Below, in pieces: positions 7,569 through 17,858 of a stretch of 64,000 nt of DNA. The DNA comes from Gemmatimonadaceae bacterium (GTDB taxonomy: Bacteria; Gemmatimonadota; Gemmatimonadetes; Gemmatimonadales; Gemmatimonadaceae), in assembly GCA_016742275.1 (NCBI GenBank), contig JACVCD010000014.1, positions 60,571 to 124,570 on the forward strand, given 5' to 3'. Both the position numbers and the translations under genes were made by a program. Under the pieces are notes generated by a model that saw nothing but the letters and a program-made list of their open reading frames with translations, searched no databases and was not told the DNA's origin. Positions within the stretch are counted from its first letter, which is position 1. Every line of letters begins with the position of its first letter.

Positions 7569-8543
7569 GTGTTTTCACAAACTGCCAGCAAACGCCGCTT
7601 CGGAATTCTGCTGCTCGCGTTGTGTGCGAGTACCGTTGCCGCGTGTCGCGATTCGTCGGATGATTCATCGCGTGACGCATCGCGCGATTCCGCAACGGCG
7701 TCCGCGAACGTGCTCACTCCGGCGGACACCGACGACTTTGGCGCACCATTTCCCGACGCCTCATCGGCGCAGCGGGTGGTGACACTCAATCCGACGTCTA
7801 CCGAAATCATTTTCGCCTTGGGCGAAAACAGCCGTCTCGTGGGCCGTTCTGATTGGGATGAGTTCCCCAAGGAAGCCAAACAACTCCCTTCACTCGGCAA
7901 TGGCATCAAGCCGAATGTCGAAGCGGTGCTGGCTGCGCGTCCGACATTGGTGGTGCTGTATGCCACGCCCGACAATCGTCCGGCGGTTGAAGCCTTCACT
8001 CGCGCTGGTGTGAAGACGCTGGCGCTGCGTGTGGATCGCATCGCAGGATTTCACAAGCACGTCGAAATCCTTGGACGTGTGTTTGGTGTCGCGGACAAGG
8101 CCAAGATCTTGAATGACTCGGTGTCTGCAACACTGCGGCGTGTGCAGTCACTCGTGGAACGGCATGTGCCCGTCGATCAACGCCCAACGGCGCTGTGGCC
8201 GGTGTGGAACACCCCTCCCATGGTGATTGGTGGTGGCAGTTACATGGACGAACTGCTCACCATTGCCGGAGCACGCAATGTGTTTCACGACAACGCGAAC
8301 CCGTCGCCGCAGGTAAGTGTTGAAGAGATCGTGCGCCGAAATCCGCAGCAGATTGTGGTTGGCCCCGCACGCGCCAAGGAGCTGGCGGCATCGCCCATCT
8401 GGCGTGCCGTACCTGCCGTTCGTGATGGGCACTTCGCCGTCATGGACCCTGAACTCACAGGACGCCCTTCCGTGCAGTTGGGCATGGCTGCCATGGCGTT
8501 GGCGCGCTCGTTGCACCCCGCATTGGCTGACTCGCTCAAGTGA
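7569..8543 (+). CDS. btuF: Corrinoid ABC transporter substrate-binding lipoprotein (BtuF-type)
   Basis: 324 residues. The GTG at 7569 is chosen because it follows GGAGAGGA at good spacing and gives a clean lipoprotein signal ending STVAAC; the longer upstream frame lies in the riboswitch platform. A Ser/Asp-rich linker precedes the BtuF/FecB-type fold: RVVTLNPTSTEIIFALG, LVGRSDWDEFP, LPSLGNGIKPNVEAVLAARP, then WPVWNTPPMVIGGGSYMDEL and VQLGMAAMALA. These match cobalamin-type periplasmic binding proteins. The riboswitch and the following permease and ATPase genes support corrinoid uptake. The stop overlaps the permease start (GTGA). Confidence 0.9.
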   Translation: MFSQTASKRRFGILLLALCASTVAACRDSSDDSSRDASRDSATASANVLTPADTDDFGAPFPDASSAQRVVTLNPTSTEIIFALGENSRLVGRSDWDEFPKEAKQLPSLGNGIKPNVEAVLAARPTLVVLYATPDNRPAVEAFTRAGVKTLALRVDRIAGFHKHVEILGRVFGVADKAKILNDSVSATLRRVQSLVERHVPVDQRPTALWPVWNTPPMVIGGGSYMDELLTIAGARNVFHDNANPSPQVSVEEIVRRNPQQIVVGPARAKELAASPIWRAVPAVRDGHFAVMDPELTGRPSVQLGMAAMALARSLHPALADSLK

Positions 8544-9535
8544 GTTCTGAAACCAATCGCACCCGCATCGCCTGGATGGCCGGCGTGGTGGCGCTGTTGG
8601 TCGTCATGATGTTGGGACTCGCTGTCGGTGCGGTCTCACTGCCAATGGCTGATGTTCTGGCCGCACTGCAGGGGCAGGGAGATCAAACCACGCTGGCTAT
8701 CGTGCATGATCTGCGAATGCCGCGTGTGTTGCTCGCCGCGTTGGTCGGTGCCGGGCTCGCCATGAGCGGTGGCGCGTTGCAGGGCACGTTGCACAATCCA
8801 CTGGCCGAGCCCTATCTGCTTGGAGTGTCGGGTGGCGCAGCCGTTGGTGCGGTGATTGCCATGGTCCTTGGTGCCGGTATGCCGTGGGCCATCACGGGCA
8901 GCGCATTCGCTGGTGCGGCTCTCGCTACCGTTCTGGTGACCGGTATTGCGCAGATGGCTGGTGGTCGTGGAGATCCACGACTGCTCATCATGGCCGGTGT
9001 GGTGGTGGGTGCGTTCTGCAATGCAGCCATCATGGTGGCGCTGGCTGATGCACCACCCGAGCGTGTGCGTGGCGCCGTGTGGTGGATGATGGGATCGGTG
9101 AGTGATGCCAACTGGCGCACGGTCATGCGCACGGCACTCGCCTTGCTGGCACTTGGTGCGATTCTCGTGTGGAAGGCGCGCGACCTCGATGTCATTGCGC
9201 TTGGCGCCGAACCCGCCAGTGCGCTCGGTGTCGACAGTGAGCGCTCGGGACGTGTGATCTTTCTTGTGGCATCGTGGTTGGCAGCGGCCACTGTGGCGGC
9301 CGCTGGATTGATCGGCTTTGTCGGGCTCGTGTTGCCAAACCTGGCGCGTCTTATGGGTGCACGGCGACATCGCCCCATGATGCTGCTGGCAGCACTGTAT
9401 GGTGCGGTATTGCTCGTTGGAGCTGATCTGGCCGCGCGCACACTGCGCGCACCGATCGAACTGCCATTGGGCGCACTCACGGCATTGGTTGGCGTGCCGT
9501 TCTTTCTCACACGACTTCGGCGTGTGACCACGTGA
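8540..9535 (+). CDS. btuC: Corrinoid ABC transporter permease (BtuC/FecCD family)
   Basis: 331 residues, GTG start at 8540 overlapping the btuF stop. It is a polytopic inner-membrane protein with family landmarks: LRMPRVLLAALVGAGLAMSG near 55-75, LHNPLAEPYLLGVSGGAAVG, RGDPRLLIMAGVVVGAF, and the C-terminal VAAAGLIGFVGLVLPNLARL that contacts the ATPase. About nine to ten transmembrane segments are expected. Such permeases transport vitamin B12 or siderophores; the upstream cobalamin riboswitch points to corrinoids. It overlaps the ATPase gene by four bases. Confidence 0.92.
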   Translation: MSSETNRTRIAWMAGVVALLVVMMLGLAVGAVSLPMADVLAALQGQGDQTTLAIVHDLRMPRVLLAALVGAGLAMSGGALQGTLHNPLAEPYLLGVSGGAAVGAVIAMVLGAGMPWAITGSAFAGAALATVLVTGIAQMAGGRGDPRLLIMAGVVVGAFCNAAIMVALADAPPERVRGAVWWMMGSVSDANWRTVMRTALALLALGAILVWKARDLDVIALGAEPASALGVDSERSGRVIFLVASWLAAATVAAAGLIGFVGLVLPNLARLMGARRHRPMMLLAALYGAVLLVGADLAARTLRAPIELPLGALTALVGVPFFLTRLRRVTT

Positions 9536-10338
9536 GTATGCCGACCGTGTCCGCTCTGCGCTTTGATCGCGTCACCGTGCAGTACGCCGGTGCAACACGC
9601 GTGGCCGTGGATCAGGTGTCCCTGGATGTACTGCCCGGTCGACTCACTGCCGTGGTGGGCCCCAATGGCAGTGGCAAGAGCAGTCTGGTGCGCACACTAC
9701 TTGGGCGCGTTCCCGTTCTGAGCGGCCAAGTGCGTATTGGAGACGATCCACTGAGCAGTCTCAAACAGCGTGACGTGGCCCGTCGCGTGGCCATCGTGCC
9801 GCAGCGCGAAGAGCCCATGCTGCCGCTCACGGTGCGCGAGTTCGTCATGCTGGGTCGTCATCCGCATCGCGGGGCATTTGGCGCGGCATCATCGCATGAT
9901 CACGACCTCGTGCACCGCGCCATGGAGCGCGCAGATGCCCTTGGTGAAGCCGATCGTCGCACCGACACACTTTCTGGCGGTGAGTGGCAGCGCGTGCGTA
10001 TCGCCCGCGCCCTGGCGCAGGACACCGGCACACTGGTGTTAGATGAGCCCACCACATTTCTCGATGTGGCGCACGAGATGGCGGTGTTTGAATTGGCAGA
10101 CTCACTCGCCAAGGAAGGGAAGGCGGTGCTTGTGGTGAGTCATCAACTCAACCTCGTGGCGCGCTTTGCCGATCACATGGTGTTGTTGCATCGTGGGCGT
10201 GTGGCGGCATCCGGTGCGCCGGCCGATGTCATGCACGGCGAAATTCTCGAAGCAGTCTATGAGTGGCCGCTGGTGATCACGCGCGACCCCGCGGTCGGAG
10301 CGCCCGCGCTTGTGCCGCTCAGAGGCCGTCGCTACTGA
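9532..10338 (+). CDS. btuD: Corrinoid ABC transporter ATP-binding protein (BtuD/FecE family)
   Basis: 268 residues, GTG start at 9532 inside the btuC stop. All ABC ATPase motifs are present: Walker A GPNGSGKSSL near residue 43, a Q-loop (IVPQREEP), signature LSGGEWQRVRIARALAQ, Walker B TLVLDEPTTFLD, and the switch His in VVSHQLNLVARFADH. It energises the BtuC permease. Sequence alone does not separate B12 from iron-chelate systems, but the riboswitch at the operon head favours B12. The final ~25 residues are a variable tail. Confidence 0.93.
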   Translation: MSMPTVSALRFDRVTVQYAGATRVAVDQVSLDVLPGRLTAVVGPNGSGKSSLVRTLLGRVPVLSGQVRIGDDPLSSLKQRDVARRVAIVPQREEPMLPLTVREFVMLGRHPHRGAFGAASSHDHDLVHRAMERADALGEADRRTDTLSGGEWQRVRIARALAQDTGTLVLDEPTTFLDVAHEMAVFELADSLAKEGKAVLVVSHQLNLVARFADHMVLLHRGRVAASGAPADVMHGEILEAVYEWPLVITRDPAVGAPALVPLRGRRY

Positions 10339-10392
10339 GGTGTCACTCCCGAGGGTGTCGCTACCACGACCACGGTTGCTGATATTTCAGTC

Positions 10393-11175
10393 ATGACCGT
10401 GCTCGTGACCGATGCCATCGTCCTCCATGTGGCGGACTACCTCGAATCGAGTCGCATCCTGCGTCTGGCAACGCGAGACGCGGGCGTGGTTTCTGTGGTG
10501 GCGCGCGGGGCACGCAATTCGCGCAAACGATTTGGCAGCGCCCTCGATCTCTTTGCCGAAGGGCAGGCGCAATTGCAGTACAAGCCCGGCAAGGATCTGC
10601 AGTCGCTGCACGGCTTCGAAGTCACTCGCTCACGTCCCGAGATTGCCGCCGATCTCGAGCGCTTCTACGCGGCCAGTGCGGTCTCGGAGGTGGTGCTGCG
10701 GCTGGTGCACGACGAGGCGGCACCCTCGCTCTTCGGCAATCTGTCTGCCGGATTTGCTCGGCTGAGTGCGGCGCCCGCGGGAACGATTGGGGCTGCGGCC
10801 CTGGCAACGCTCTGGCAACTGGTGGCCGATGTGGGCTATCGCCCAACGCTCGATAGCTGTGCCGCTTGTCATGCCGAGGTCCCCGAGGACGAGCCCGCGC
10901 GCTTCAATGCCTTCGCCGGCGGCGTACTCTGCGCCAATTGCCAGCGACGGCACCCCGGCGGGCGGACACTTCCACCCGAAGCACGGCGGCGTATCGCTCG
11001 TTGGTTGGACGGCGGCGAATCTGCTTCGGAGCCTGCCCAGGAGCAGACCCAGGTCCAGCTGGATGACGCCTCCTTGCGCGCCCATCAGCGCCTCGCCCGC
11101 GAGTTCCTGACCCATCAGATTGCCGACAATCGGCCGCTCAAAGCCTATGTCACCTGGGAATCCACCCACTGGTAA
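10393..11175 (+). CDS. recO: DNA repair protein RecO
   Basis: 260 residues, ATG start at 10393. The N-terminal OB-fold begins VTDAIVLHVADYLESSRILR and contains VVARGARNSRKRFG, typical of RecO. The central region carries a four-Cys zinc site (CAACHAEVPED and GGVLCANC near 156-182). RecO works with RecR to load RecA at gaps and anneals single strands. It stands 54 bases after the ABC importer and is probably separately expressed. No unusual feature. Confidence 0.93.
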   Translation: MTVLVTDAIVLHVADYLESSRILRLATRDAGVVSVVARGARNSRKRFGSALDLFAEGQAQLQYKPGKDLQSLHGFEVTRSRPEIAADLERFYAASAVSEVVLRLVHDEAAPSLFGNLSAGFARLSAAPAGTIGAAALATLWQLVADVGYRPTLDSCAACHAEVPEDEPARFNAFAGGVLCANCQRRHPGGRTLPPEARRRIARWLDGGESASEPAQEQTQVQLDDASLRAHQRLAREFLTHQIADNRPLKAYVTWESTHW

Positions 11176-11282
11176 AGCAGTATGTGAGGTAGCGCACTGC
11201 AAGCGATTGATAGTGCGGAACTTGCGTCGTAAAGCCATGTAGGACAAGCAGATTCGCGTCCGTGATACCGTGGCTTTGTTGC

Positions 11283-11311
11283 TTGACGCAAGGGGGTACT
11301 CGTCCTAGTCT
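11283..11311 (+). promoter_or_regulatory. Candidate sigma-70-type promoter of the next gene
   Basis: TTGACG (11283-11288), a 17-base spacer and TAGTCT (11306-11311) precede the secreted-domain gene, leaving an ~80-base leader. The same TTGACG/17/TA arrangement is found ahead of groES in this window. Confidence 0.5.
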
Positions 11312-11396
11312 TACAACAGGCCCGACAGGCGGGCTGGCAGATCACCCTTAACGGAGACTTCGACTCAGCACCTGATTCGTCAGTCGGAGTAGGAAC

Positions 11397-11855
11397 ATGA
11401 AACGTTTGTGGGGAGCACTGGGTCTGGTGCTCGCACTCAGCGTCTTCATGCCACGAGTGGGGGAAGCACAGACGTCGCAAGACGGCAACGTGCGAAAGAA
11501 CGGACATGCACTCGGACGCAATTATCCGAATCCGTTCAACCCCGAGACTCGCATTCCATTCAAAGTTGGTGAAGGTGCCAACTGTGCAGACCCCAGTCGC
11601 ATTTATCGTGTCTCGATCAAGATCTTCAACATCTTGTCGAATCAAGTCGCGATACCGGTGATTCTGGGAGGCACAAGTGGAGTGGCCGGTGGTCAACCGC
11701 TGGACAAAATCTCTCTTCCCTGTGGTGACTATGTCGCCTTCTGGGATGGGAAAATCCAAGCAACCGGGCGGGAGGCTGCCTCAGGCGTGTACTTGTACCG
11801 CTTAGAGGTGGATGGCGTGCCGCTGCTGATGCAAAAGATGATCGTGGCGAAGTAA
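11397..11855 (+). CDS. Secreted protein consisting of one FlgD/T9SS-sorting-like Ig domain
   Basis: 152 residues, ATG at 11397 after AGTAGGAA. Residues 1-24 are a signal peptide ending GEAQ. The rest is almost entirely one domain with hallmarks of the FlgD-Ig/type IX secretion C-terminal domain: NYPNPFNPETRIPF, YRVSIKIFNILSNQV, DYVAFWDGK and ASGVYLYRLEVDG, ending LMQKMIVAK. Normally this domain is the last ~90 residues of a large exported protein; here there is no cargo. Two Cys (in ANCADPS and LPCGDY) could form a disulfide. It is monocistronic, with its own candidate promoter and a strong terminator. The role is unknown. Confidence 0.8.
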   Translation: MKRLWGALGLVLALSVFMPRVGEAQTSQDGNVRKNGHALGRNYPNPFNPETRIPFKVGEGANCADPSRIYRVSIKIFNILSNQVAIPVILGGTSGVAGGQPLDKISLPCGDYVAFWDGKIQATGREAASGVYLYRLEVDGVPLLMQKMIVAK

Positions 11856-11891
11856 CACGCTTCGAGCCCCACGAGCCCCGCAGCAAAAAGC

Positions 11892-11936
11892 AAAGAAAGC
11901 GCACTGGGTGAGCGGACCCGGTGCGCTTCTTTGTTT
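11892..11936 (+). terminator. Rho-independent-type terminator
   Basis: AAAGAAAGCGCAC pairs with GTGCGCTTCTTT around an inner GGGT/ACCC stem, followed by TTGTTT. It begins 37 bases after the stop of the FlgD-like domain gene. Confidence 0.85.
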
Positions 11937-12103
11937 CCCCCAACTCCCGTGCGATTCTCTAGGTGAGCCCGCCGATTCGGCGGACTTATGGGTACTGACA
12001 CTGCAGCCTTGTCACTCCGTAGCTTTGGCGCACGTAGAGCGAGTGCCCATTCCTGCAGATCTGACCGGTGCGACGTGGCACCGCCTTTGCCCCCGATGCA
12101 CGC

Positions 12104-14719
12104 ATGATCAATCCCGACCGTCTGACCGTGAAGAGCGCCGAGGCGCTCAACGATGCCGTGGCCATTGCCCGCAAGAACGGCAATCCACTCGTCTACGATT
12201 TGCACCTGCTCCTGGCATTGCTCGCGCAGGACGAAGGCATTGTCGTCCCGGTGCTGCAGCGTGTTGGAGCCAATGTCGCATCTATTCGCACGGCGGCCGA
12301 ACAGGAAGCCGGGCGCTACGCCAAGCAGTCCGACGCGCAGCCCACCTTCAGCCGCGAACTCACCCAGGTAGTCGACGCCGCCGAACGCGAAGCCAAGGCA
12401 CTGGGCGACGAATATATCTCGACTGAGCACCTGCTCTTGTCGTTGTCCGATACCAAGGGTACCGACAGCACACGTGTGCTCACCAGTGCCGGCGCGCATC
12501 GTCAGGCGCTGCTCGACGCGCTCAAGCTGGTGCGCGGTGCGCACAAGGTCACCGATCAGTCGCCTGAGCAGCAGTATCAGGCGTTGCAGAAGTTCACGCG
12601 CGATCTCACGGAGAGTGCGCGGAAGGGCAAGCTCGATCCGGTCATCGGACGCGACGAGGAAATCCGTCGCGTCATTCAGGTGTTGTCGCGCCGCACGAAG
12701 AACAATCCCGTGCTCATCGGCGAACCGGGCGTGGGTAAGACCGCCATCGCCGAAGGACTCGCGCAGCGTATTGTGAGCGGTGACGTACCAGAAGGACTCA
12801 AGAACAAGAAGCTCGTCTCGCTCGATTTGGGGGCGCTCATTGCCGGCGCCAAATTCCGCGGCGAATTCGAAGAGCGCCTCAAGTCGGTACTGAAAGAAAT
12901 CATCGCCGCCGATGGACTCTATGTCGTGTTCATCGACGAGCTGCACACACTCGTCGGTGCGGGTAAGGCTGAAGGCAGCATGGATGCGGGCAACATGCTC
13001 AAGCCCATGCTCGCGCGTGGTGAACTGCGCGTAGTTGGTGCCACCACACTCGATGAGTATCGCCTGCACGTGGAGAAGGACGCCGCGCTTGAGCGTCGTT
13101 TTCAGCCCGTTTTTGTGGGTGAACCCAGCGTCGAAAGCACCATCGCCATTCTGCGTGGGCTCAAGGAGCGTTACGAGGCCCACCACGGTGTGCGCATCAC
13201 GGACGGTGCGGTCGTTGCGGCTGCCACACTCTCCAATCGCTACATCGGTGATCGCTTCCTACCCGACAAGGCCATCGACCTGATCGATGAAGCCTCGTCG
13301 CGTCTGCGCATTGAAATCGATTCGGTGCCGCAGGAAATCGATGAAGTCGAGCGTCGCATCGTGCAGCTCGAAATCGAAAAAGCCGCGCTGCAGAAGGAAA
13401 CCGATCCGGCTTCGCTCGAGCGTCGTCAGACACTTGAAAAGGAACTGGCCGACAAGAAGGAGCAGGCCGCCGGCATGCGTGCGCAGTGGCAGCAGGAGAA
13501 GGACACACTGGGCGCCGTCGGCCGCATAAAGCAGGAAATCGAGCAGGCGCGGTTTGAAGCCGAACAGGCCACACGTACGGGTGATCTCAATAAGGCCGCC
13601 GAGATCACGTACGGCCGTGTGCCGCAACTCGAGCAGGCCATGAAGGCCGCGGAAGCGCAGTTGGCGAGCAATGCCGGGCGTCCGCAATTCCTCAAGGAAG
13701 TGGTGTCTGCCGATGACGTGGCCGAAGTTGTGGCGCGCTGGACCGGTATCCCGGTTACACGCATGCTCGAATCGGAGCGTGAGCGTCTCACGAAGCTCGA
13801 AGAAGTGTTGTCCACGCGTGTCGTGGGTCAGCAGGAAGCCGTGAAAGCTGTGGCCAATGCCGTCCGTCGTTCACGCGCAGGTCTGCAGGACCCCAATCGC
13901 CCCATCGGCTCGTTCATCTTCCTTGGCCCCACGGGTGTTGGCAAAACCGAAACCGCCAAGGCGCTGGCCGAGTTTTTGTTCGACGACGAACACGCCATGG
14001 TGCGCATCGACATGTCCGAGTACATGGAGAAGCACGCTGTCGCGCGACTCATCGGCGCGCCGCCGGGTTATGTGGGTTACGAAGAGGGCGGTCAGCTCAC
14101 CGAAGCCGTGCGCCGTCGCCCGTATTGCGTGATCCTGTTCGACGAAATCGAGAAGGCACACCCGGATGTGTTCAATATCCTGCTGCAGTTGCTCGATGAT
14201 GGACGCCTAACCGATTCCCAGGGGCGCACGGTCGACTTCCGCAACGCCGTCATCATCATGACGTCCAATGTGGGCAGTCATATGATCCTCGAGCGCGGAC
14301 AGGGAGGTGGTGATTGGGCGGCCGTGGAGCGTGATGTGCTTGGTGCGCTACGTGGTGTGTTCAAACCCGAGTTCCTGAACCGTATCGACGACGTGGTGGT
14401 GTTCCACCCACTCGGCCGCGGCGAGATCGATCACATCGTCGATCTGCAGCTGGCGCATCTCCGCAAGTTGCTGAGCGATCGCAAGCTTTCGCTCGTGCTG
14501 AGCGGCGCCGCACGCACCACACTCGCCGACGAAGGCTACGATCCGGTGTTTGGTGCCCGTCCGCTCAAGCGCGCCGTGCAGCGGTTGCTGCAGAATCCGC
14601 TCGCGCTGGCGGTGCTCGAGGGCCGGTTCAAGGAAGGTGACGTGATCAATGCGGATGTGGTGGAAGGCCAGGAGGCGCTGGTCTTTACTCACGGGGCCAA
14701 TCCGACTGCCGGTGCATAG
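12104..14719 (+). CDS. clpB: ATP-dependent disaggregase ClpB
   Basis: 871 residues from the ATG at 12104 ([15 protein letters not shown], the family start); a GTG 36 bases upstream would add 12 unrelated residues. ClpB works with DnaK to pull apart protein aggregates. Domains: Clp N repeats (about 1-145), AAA1 with Walker [14 protein letters not shown] near 206 and [14 protein letters not shown], the long coiled-coil M domain (about 410-530) that separates ClpB from ClpA/C, and AAA2 with [17 protein letters not shown] near 607 and [14 protein letters not shown]. No CIRCE element is seen upstream, unlike groES in this window. The last codons overlap the next gene. Confidence 0.96.
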   Translation: MINPDRLTVKSAEALNDAVAIARKNGNPLVYDLHLLLALLAQDEGIVVPVLQRVGANVASIRTAAEQEAGRYAKQSDAQPTFSRELTQVVDAAEREAKALGDEYISTEHLLLSLSDTKGTDSTRVLTSAGAHRQALLDALKLVRGAHKVTDQSPEQQYQALQKFTRDLTESARKGKLDPVIGRDEEIRRVIQVLSRRTKNNPVLIGEPGVGKTAIAEGLAQRIVSGDVPEGLKNKKLVSLDLGALIAGAKFRGEFEERLKSVLKEIIAADGLYVVFIDELHTLVGAGKAEGSMDAGNMLKPMLARGELRVVGATTLDEYRLHVEKDAALERRFQPVFVGEPSVESTIAILRGLKERYEAHHGVRITDGAVVAAATLSNRYIGDRFLPDKAIDLIDEASSRLRIEIDSVPQEIDEVERRIVQLEIEKAALQKETDPASLERRQTLEKELADKKEQAAGMRAQWQQEKDTLGAVGRIKQEIEQARFEAEQATRTGDLNKAAEITYGRVPQLEQAMKAAEAQLASNAGRPQFLKEVVSADDVAEVVARWTGIPVTRMLESERERLTKLEEVLSTRVVGQQEAVKAVANAVRRSRAGLQDPNRPIGSFIFLGPTGVGKTETAKALAEFLFDDEHAMVRIDMSEYMEKHAVARLIGAPPGYVGYEEGGQLTEAVRRRPYCVILFDEIEKAHPDVFNILLQLLDDGRLTDSQGRTVDFRNAVIIMTSNVGSHMILERGQGGGDWAAVERDVLGALRGVFKPEFLNRIDDVVVFHPLGRGEIDHIVDLQLAHLRKLLSDRKLSLVLSGAARTTLADEGYDPVFGARPLKRAVQRLLQNPLALAVLEGRFKEGDVINADVVEGQEALVFTHGANPTAGA

Positions 14720-15704
14720 CTGCACGCGCGCAATCTGGATTGCGCTCGCTGCTGTACTGATCACTGCGTGCGGTGGTGGTGAGAGCGGAGCACCAGTTGT
14801 TCCGCCGCCACCTCCACCACCGTCACCGGCTGCTCCAACCGCACCCGTTGGTCCACTGCGCGCTGGCGTTACGACACAGGACGCTGCCGGCTACGTGGAG
14901 TATACACCGGGCACGGCTCCGCTCATTCTTATTGCCCCGCACGGTGGCACATTAAGTCCGGCCACGCTGGCCGATCGCAATTGCGCGGCATGCACAACGG
15001 CAAACGATGTCAACACGCAGGAGTTGGCGCGCGCCATCGCTACGGCGTTCACACAGGCTACGGGGCAAGCTCCACACCTCATCGTGAATCGTTTGCATCG
15101 TCGGAAGTTCGATGGCAATCGAGACCGCGATGAAGCCATTGGCAGCAATCGCGTACTCGATACCACATGGCTCTGGTATCACGCCGCCATCGACTCGGCG
15201 CGTGCGCGAGTAGCAGCGGAGCACAGTCGTGGGTTGGTCATCGACCTGCACGGACATGCACACGAGATTGCGCGCCTCGAACTGGGTTATCTGCTTGATG
15301 ATGCGGAACTCCGACTCTCGGATTCATCGCTCACGAGCCGCGGAGCCATGACACGCAGCAGTGTGGCGCGCCTGGCACGGGAAGCACGCGTGACCACTGA
15401 TCGCGGCGTGGCCGTTCTGCGTGGCGATGGCAGTCTGGGCACGGTACTCACGATGCGCGGATATCCGTCTGTTCCGTCATCGCAGGACCGCGCACCGCTG
15501 GCAGGGCAGCCGTACTTCAACGGAGGCTACAACACACAGCGACATGGTTCGAGTGGCGGCGGTATGGTGGATGCCATTCAGATTGAAATGCCGGGCCCCG
15601 GTGTGCGGGATACCGAAGCTTCGCGCAGTCGCTTTTCAGCGGTGCTGGCCAGCGAGTTGATGCTCTATCTGGTGCGGCTCTACGGATGGCAGGTGACGCG
15701 GTGA
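14712..15704 (+). CDS. N-formylglutamate amidohydrolase-like lipoprotein
   Basis: 330 residues from the GTG at 14712, which overlaps the clpB stop and gives a lipoprotein signal ([16 protein letters not shown]). A Pro-rich linker (eight consecutive Pro) precedes the catalytic-like domain. [31 protein letters not shown] and [11 protein letters not shown] match the metal-binding and substrate regions of the N-formylglutamate amidohydrolase/phage-replication-organiser-like fold, and [12 protein letters not shown] near the end is also typical. Cytoplasmic relatives act in histidine degradation, but this one is exported, so its substrate is probably different (inference). It overlaps tadA slightly. 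Confidence 0.72.
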   Translation: MHSCTRAIWIALAAVLITACGGGESGAPVVPPPPPPPSPAAPTAPVGPLRAGVTTQDAAGYVEYTPGTAPLILIAPHGGTLSPATLADRNCAACTTANDVNTQELARAIATAFTQATGQAPHLIVNRLHRRKFDGNRDRDEAIGSNRVLDTTWLWYHAAIDSARARVAAEHSRGLVIDLHGHAHEIARLELGYLLDDAELRLSDSSLTSRGAMTRSSVARLAREARVTTDRGVAVLRGDGSLGTVLTMRGYPSVPSSQDRAPLAGQPYFNGGYNTQRHGSSGGGMVDAIQIEMPGPGVRDTEASRSRFSAVLASELMLYLVRLYGWQVTR

Positions 15705-16186
15705 GCACTTCGCCTGTGTCTCCTGCAATCCTGACCGCCATGCACGAGGCACTGACCCTCGCGCGTTCAGCCTCTGATGCCGATGAAGTGCCGGTGGGTG
15801 CCGTGATCGTGCACAACTCAACCGGCGACATTCTGGTCCGTGCAGAGAATCGCATGCGCCGCGACGCAGACCCTACGAGTCACGCCGAGTTGCTGACGTT
15901 GCGCGCATTGGCTGAGGTACACGCGGACATTCCGCGTGCTGATTGTACGCTTGTTGTTACGCTTGAACCCTGTGCGATGTGCGCTGGCGCCATCGTCTTG
16001 TCACGCGTGGGATCGCTGGTCTTTGGCGCGTGGGACGACAAGGCTGGCATGTGTGGCAGTGTGGGCGACATTGTGCGGCATCGCAAGCTGAATCATCAGC
16101 CGTCAGTGCAGGGTGGAGTAATGAATGAAGAGAATGCTGCGCTGCTGCGCGAATTTTTTGAACGCAAGCGAAACGATACGCGCTGA
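15701..16186 (+). CDS. tadA: tRNA-specific adenosine deaminase (CMP/dCMP deaminase family)
   Basis: 161 residues from the GTG at 15701, overlapping the previous stop (an ATG at 15686 is an alternative). Zinc-deaminase motifs are complete: SHAELLTL with the HAE pair near residue 60 and TLEPCAMCAGAIVLSRV near 88-100. VPVGAVIV and FGAWDDKAGMCGSV are typical of TadA, which converts A34 to inosine in tRNA-Arg(ACG). A related guanine deaminase cannot be fully excluded from sequence alone, but the HAE/PCAMC context and length favour TadA. Confidence 0.85.
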   Translation: MSTSPVSPAILTAMHEALTLARSASDADEVPVGAVIVHNSTGDILVRAENRMRRDADPTSHAELLTLRALAEVHADIPRADCTLVVTLEPCAMCAGAIVLSRVGSLVFGAWDDKAGMCGSVGDIVRHRKLNHQPSVQGGVMNEENAALLREFFERKRNDTR

Positions 16187-16240
16187 ACCCTGCGTGAAGT
16201 GATGTTGTCATGGGATACGAATCCTTCCCGTGACCACCAC

Positions 16241-17776
16241 ATGATTCGCAATCAGTTGTTCTCGACAATCGCTTCCGTCCGTACAGCTTCCGTACATCTC
16301 GCTTCCGCTGTTGTAGTCGCTTCCGCTGTTCTCGTGTTTGCTCCAGCGGAAACGAGAGCTCAGCCTCTCCCCGACTCGATCGTCGCCCCTGACGCTGTAC
16401 GTGCGTTCATTGCACAACTCGGCGCCAAACCGCCGCAGTCCGACGAGAAGTTCGTAAAACAATGGTTCGATCCCCAGGCCTTCACATTCGAATCGCCTGA
16501 TCGTATCGCGAATACGCTGCGTACTGCACGCACAACGAGCGGTGGTGTTGTGTTTGTGCGCGCCGAACAGCGCGGCTCTTCGCCGTGGTTGCTCGTACAA
16601 GCAGTTCGCACTGGACACGAACGCTGGATCCCCTTGTTTATTGAACGACAGCGTCTCGTCGGTTGGGATGTGCGCATCGATCCGTTCGCGGGAAGTGCTC
16701 AACCACCCGCATTGCCTTCGCAGCCTGTCGCACCTGACTCCATATTGCCCGTTGTGCGACAGTGGCTTCGTTGGTGGGCAGAGCGCGATCATTGGTCGGG
16801 CACTGTGGGTCTCGCACAGGGCGATTCTGTACTGATGGTACAGGGCATTGGACGTGCCATTCGCGAACAGGATGTGCCAGCCGCGGTAGATACGCGCTAT
16901 CACCTGGGTTCGGCCAACAAGATGCTGACCGCCGTGCGCATCCTGCAGCTAGTGCGCGACGGCCAATTGCGTCTTGATGACACAGTGCAGCGTGTACTGC
17001 CCATGTATCCGCGCCCCGACGTCGGCAACCGCATCACGGTGCGGCAGCTGCTTACACACACGGCCGGTCTTGGTGGTCTGTTTGAACATCCGGCCTACAA
17101 GGTCAAGAAACGATACGGTTCGCACATCAAGCTGCTCGAAGTGCTGCGGGACCGGGAGTTGTTCTTCGCGCCTGGTACTGCCTATCGCTATTCAAACGAA
17201 GGCTATCTCGTACTCGGCGCCATCATAGAACACATCACCAAGCAGAGCTACGAGCAAAACATTAGTGAGCACATTCTGCGCGTGGCCGACATGCAGGGCT
17301 GGTGCGATTGTGTGACACGCTACGATGTCACGCAACGTGCTGACGGCTATTCCTATCACGAGCGCGATGATCCGCTGGCTGTAAACGGCGTGGTGAACAA
17401 CCGCTGGTTCATTGGTGCGGAAGGGCTGTCACTTGGTGGCTTCTACGCCACGGCTCCTGATATGCTCAAGTTTGCCCGTGCCATGCATCATGGGCGTCTG
17501 CTGCCCGATTCCCTGCGCACCCTGCTCTGGACCCGCGAACCTGTGGCGGCACCCGCCGCCTATGGACTTGGTATGGTGCTCAACTCGTTCGAAGGACAGA
17601 CGGCGTGGGGGCACGGTGGTGGTGGCGGACGCAGTGGCATCGGTGTGGAGTTTGGCGCGCTGCAGGACGGCAGCTGGTCGTTGGCCGTGATGGGCAATCG
17701 GGATCAGTCGGATGCGCGTCTTCTCTATGTGCCGCTTATGCGATTCCTCGCACGTCAAACGCTGGCGGGACGCTGA
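16241..17776 (+). CDS. Secreted beta-lactamase-family serine hydrolase
   Basis: 511 residues from the ATG at 16241, giving a signal peptide that ends ETRAQ. A ~190-residue N-terminal part of unknown fold, possibly a DUF-type substrate or dimer domain, precedes the class C/ DD-peptidase-like catalytic domain. That domain has SANK (SxxK) near 224, YSN in AYRYSNEGYLVLG near 317, and HGGGGGRSG in place of the KTG box near 457. Also visible are TVRQLLTHTAGLGG and EGLSLGGFYATAPD. Such proteins are esterases or peptidases more often than true beta-lactamases. It is probably periplasmic. Confidence 0.88.
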   Translation: MIRNQLFSTIASVRTASVHLASAVVVASAVLVFAPAETRAQPLPDSIVAPDAVRAFIAQLGAKPPQSDEKFVKQWFDPQAFTFESPDRIANTLRTARTTSGGVVFVRAEQRGSSPWLLVQAVRTGHERWIPLFIERQRLVGWDVRIDPFAGSAQPPALPSQPVAPDSILPVVRQWLRWWAERDHWSGTVGLAQGDSVLMVQGIGRAIREQDVPAAVDTRYHLGSANKMLTAVRILQLVRDGQLRLDDTVQRVLPMYPRPDVGNRITVRQLLTHTAGLGGLFEHPAYKVKKRYGSHIKLLEVLRDRELFFAPGTAYRYSNEGYLVLGAIIEHITKQSYEQNISEHILRVADMQGWCDCVTRYDVTQRADGYSYHERDDPLAVNGVVNNRWFIGAEGLSLGGFYATAPDMLKFARAMHHGRLLPDSLRTLLWTREPVAAPAAYGLGMVLNSFEGQTAWGHGGGGGRSGIGVEFGALQDGSWSLAVMGNRDQSDARLLYVPLMRFLARQTLAGR

Positions 17777-17858
17777 TTCTGGCGGGAGATTGGCTCATTG
17801 GCTGTACCGGCCTTGATGCTAAAACCCGGTGCCCATCCCACCACTCTCCCGCCCGTTC

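Noticed and set aside
11729..13186. 485-codon minus-strand frame opposite clpB
   Set aside because: Antisense shadow; crosses the 11892 terminator and the start of clpB.
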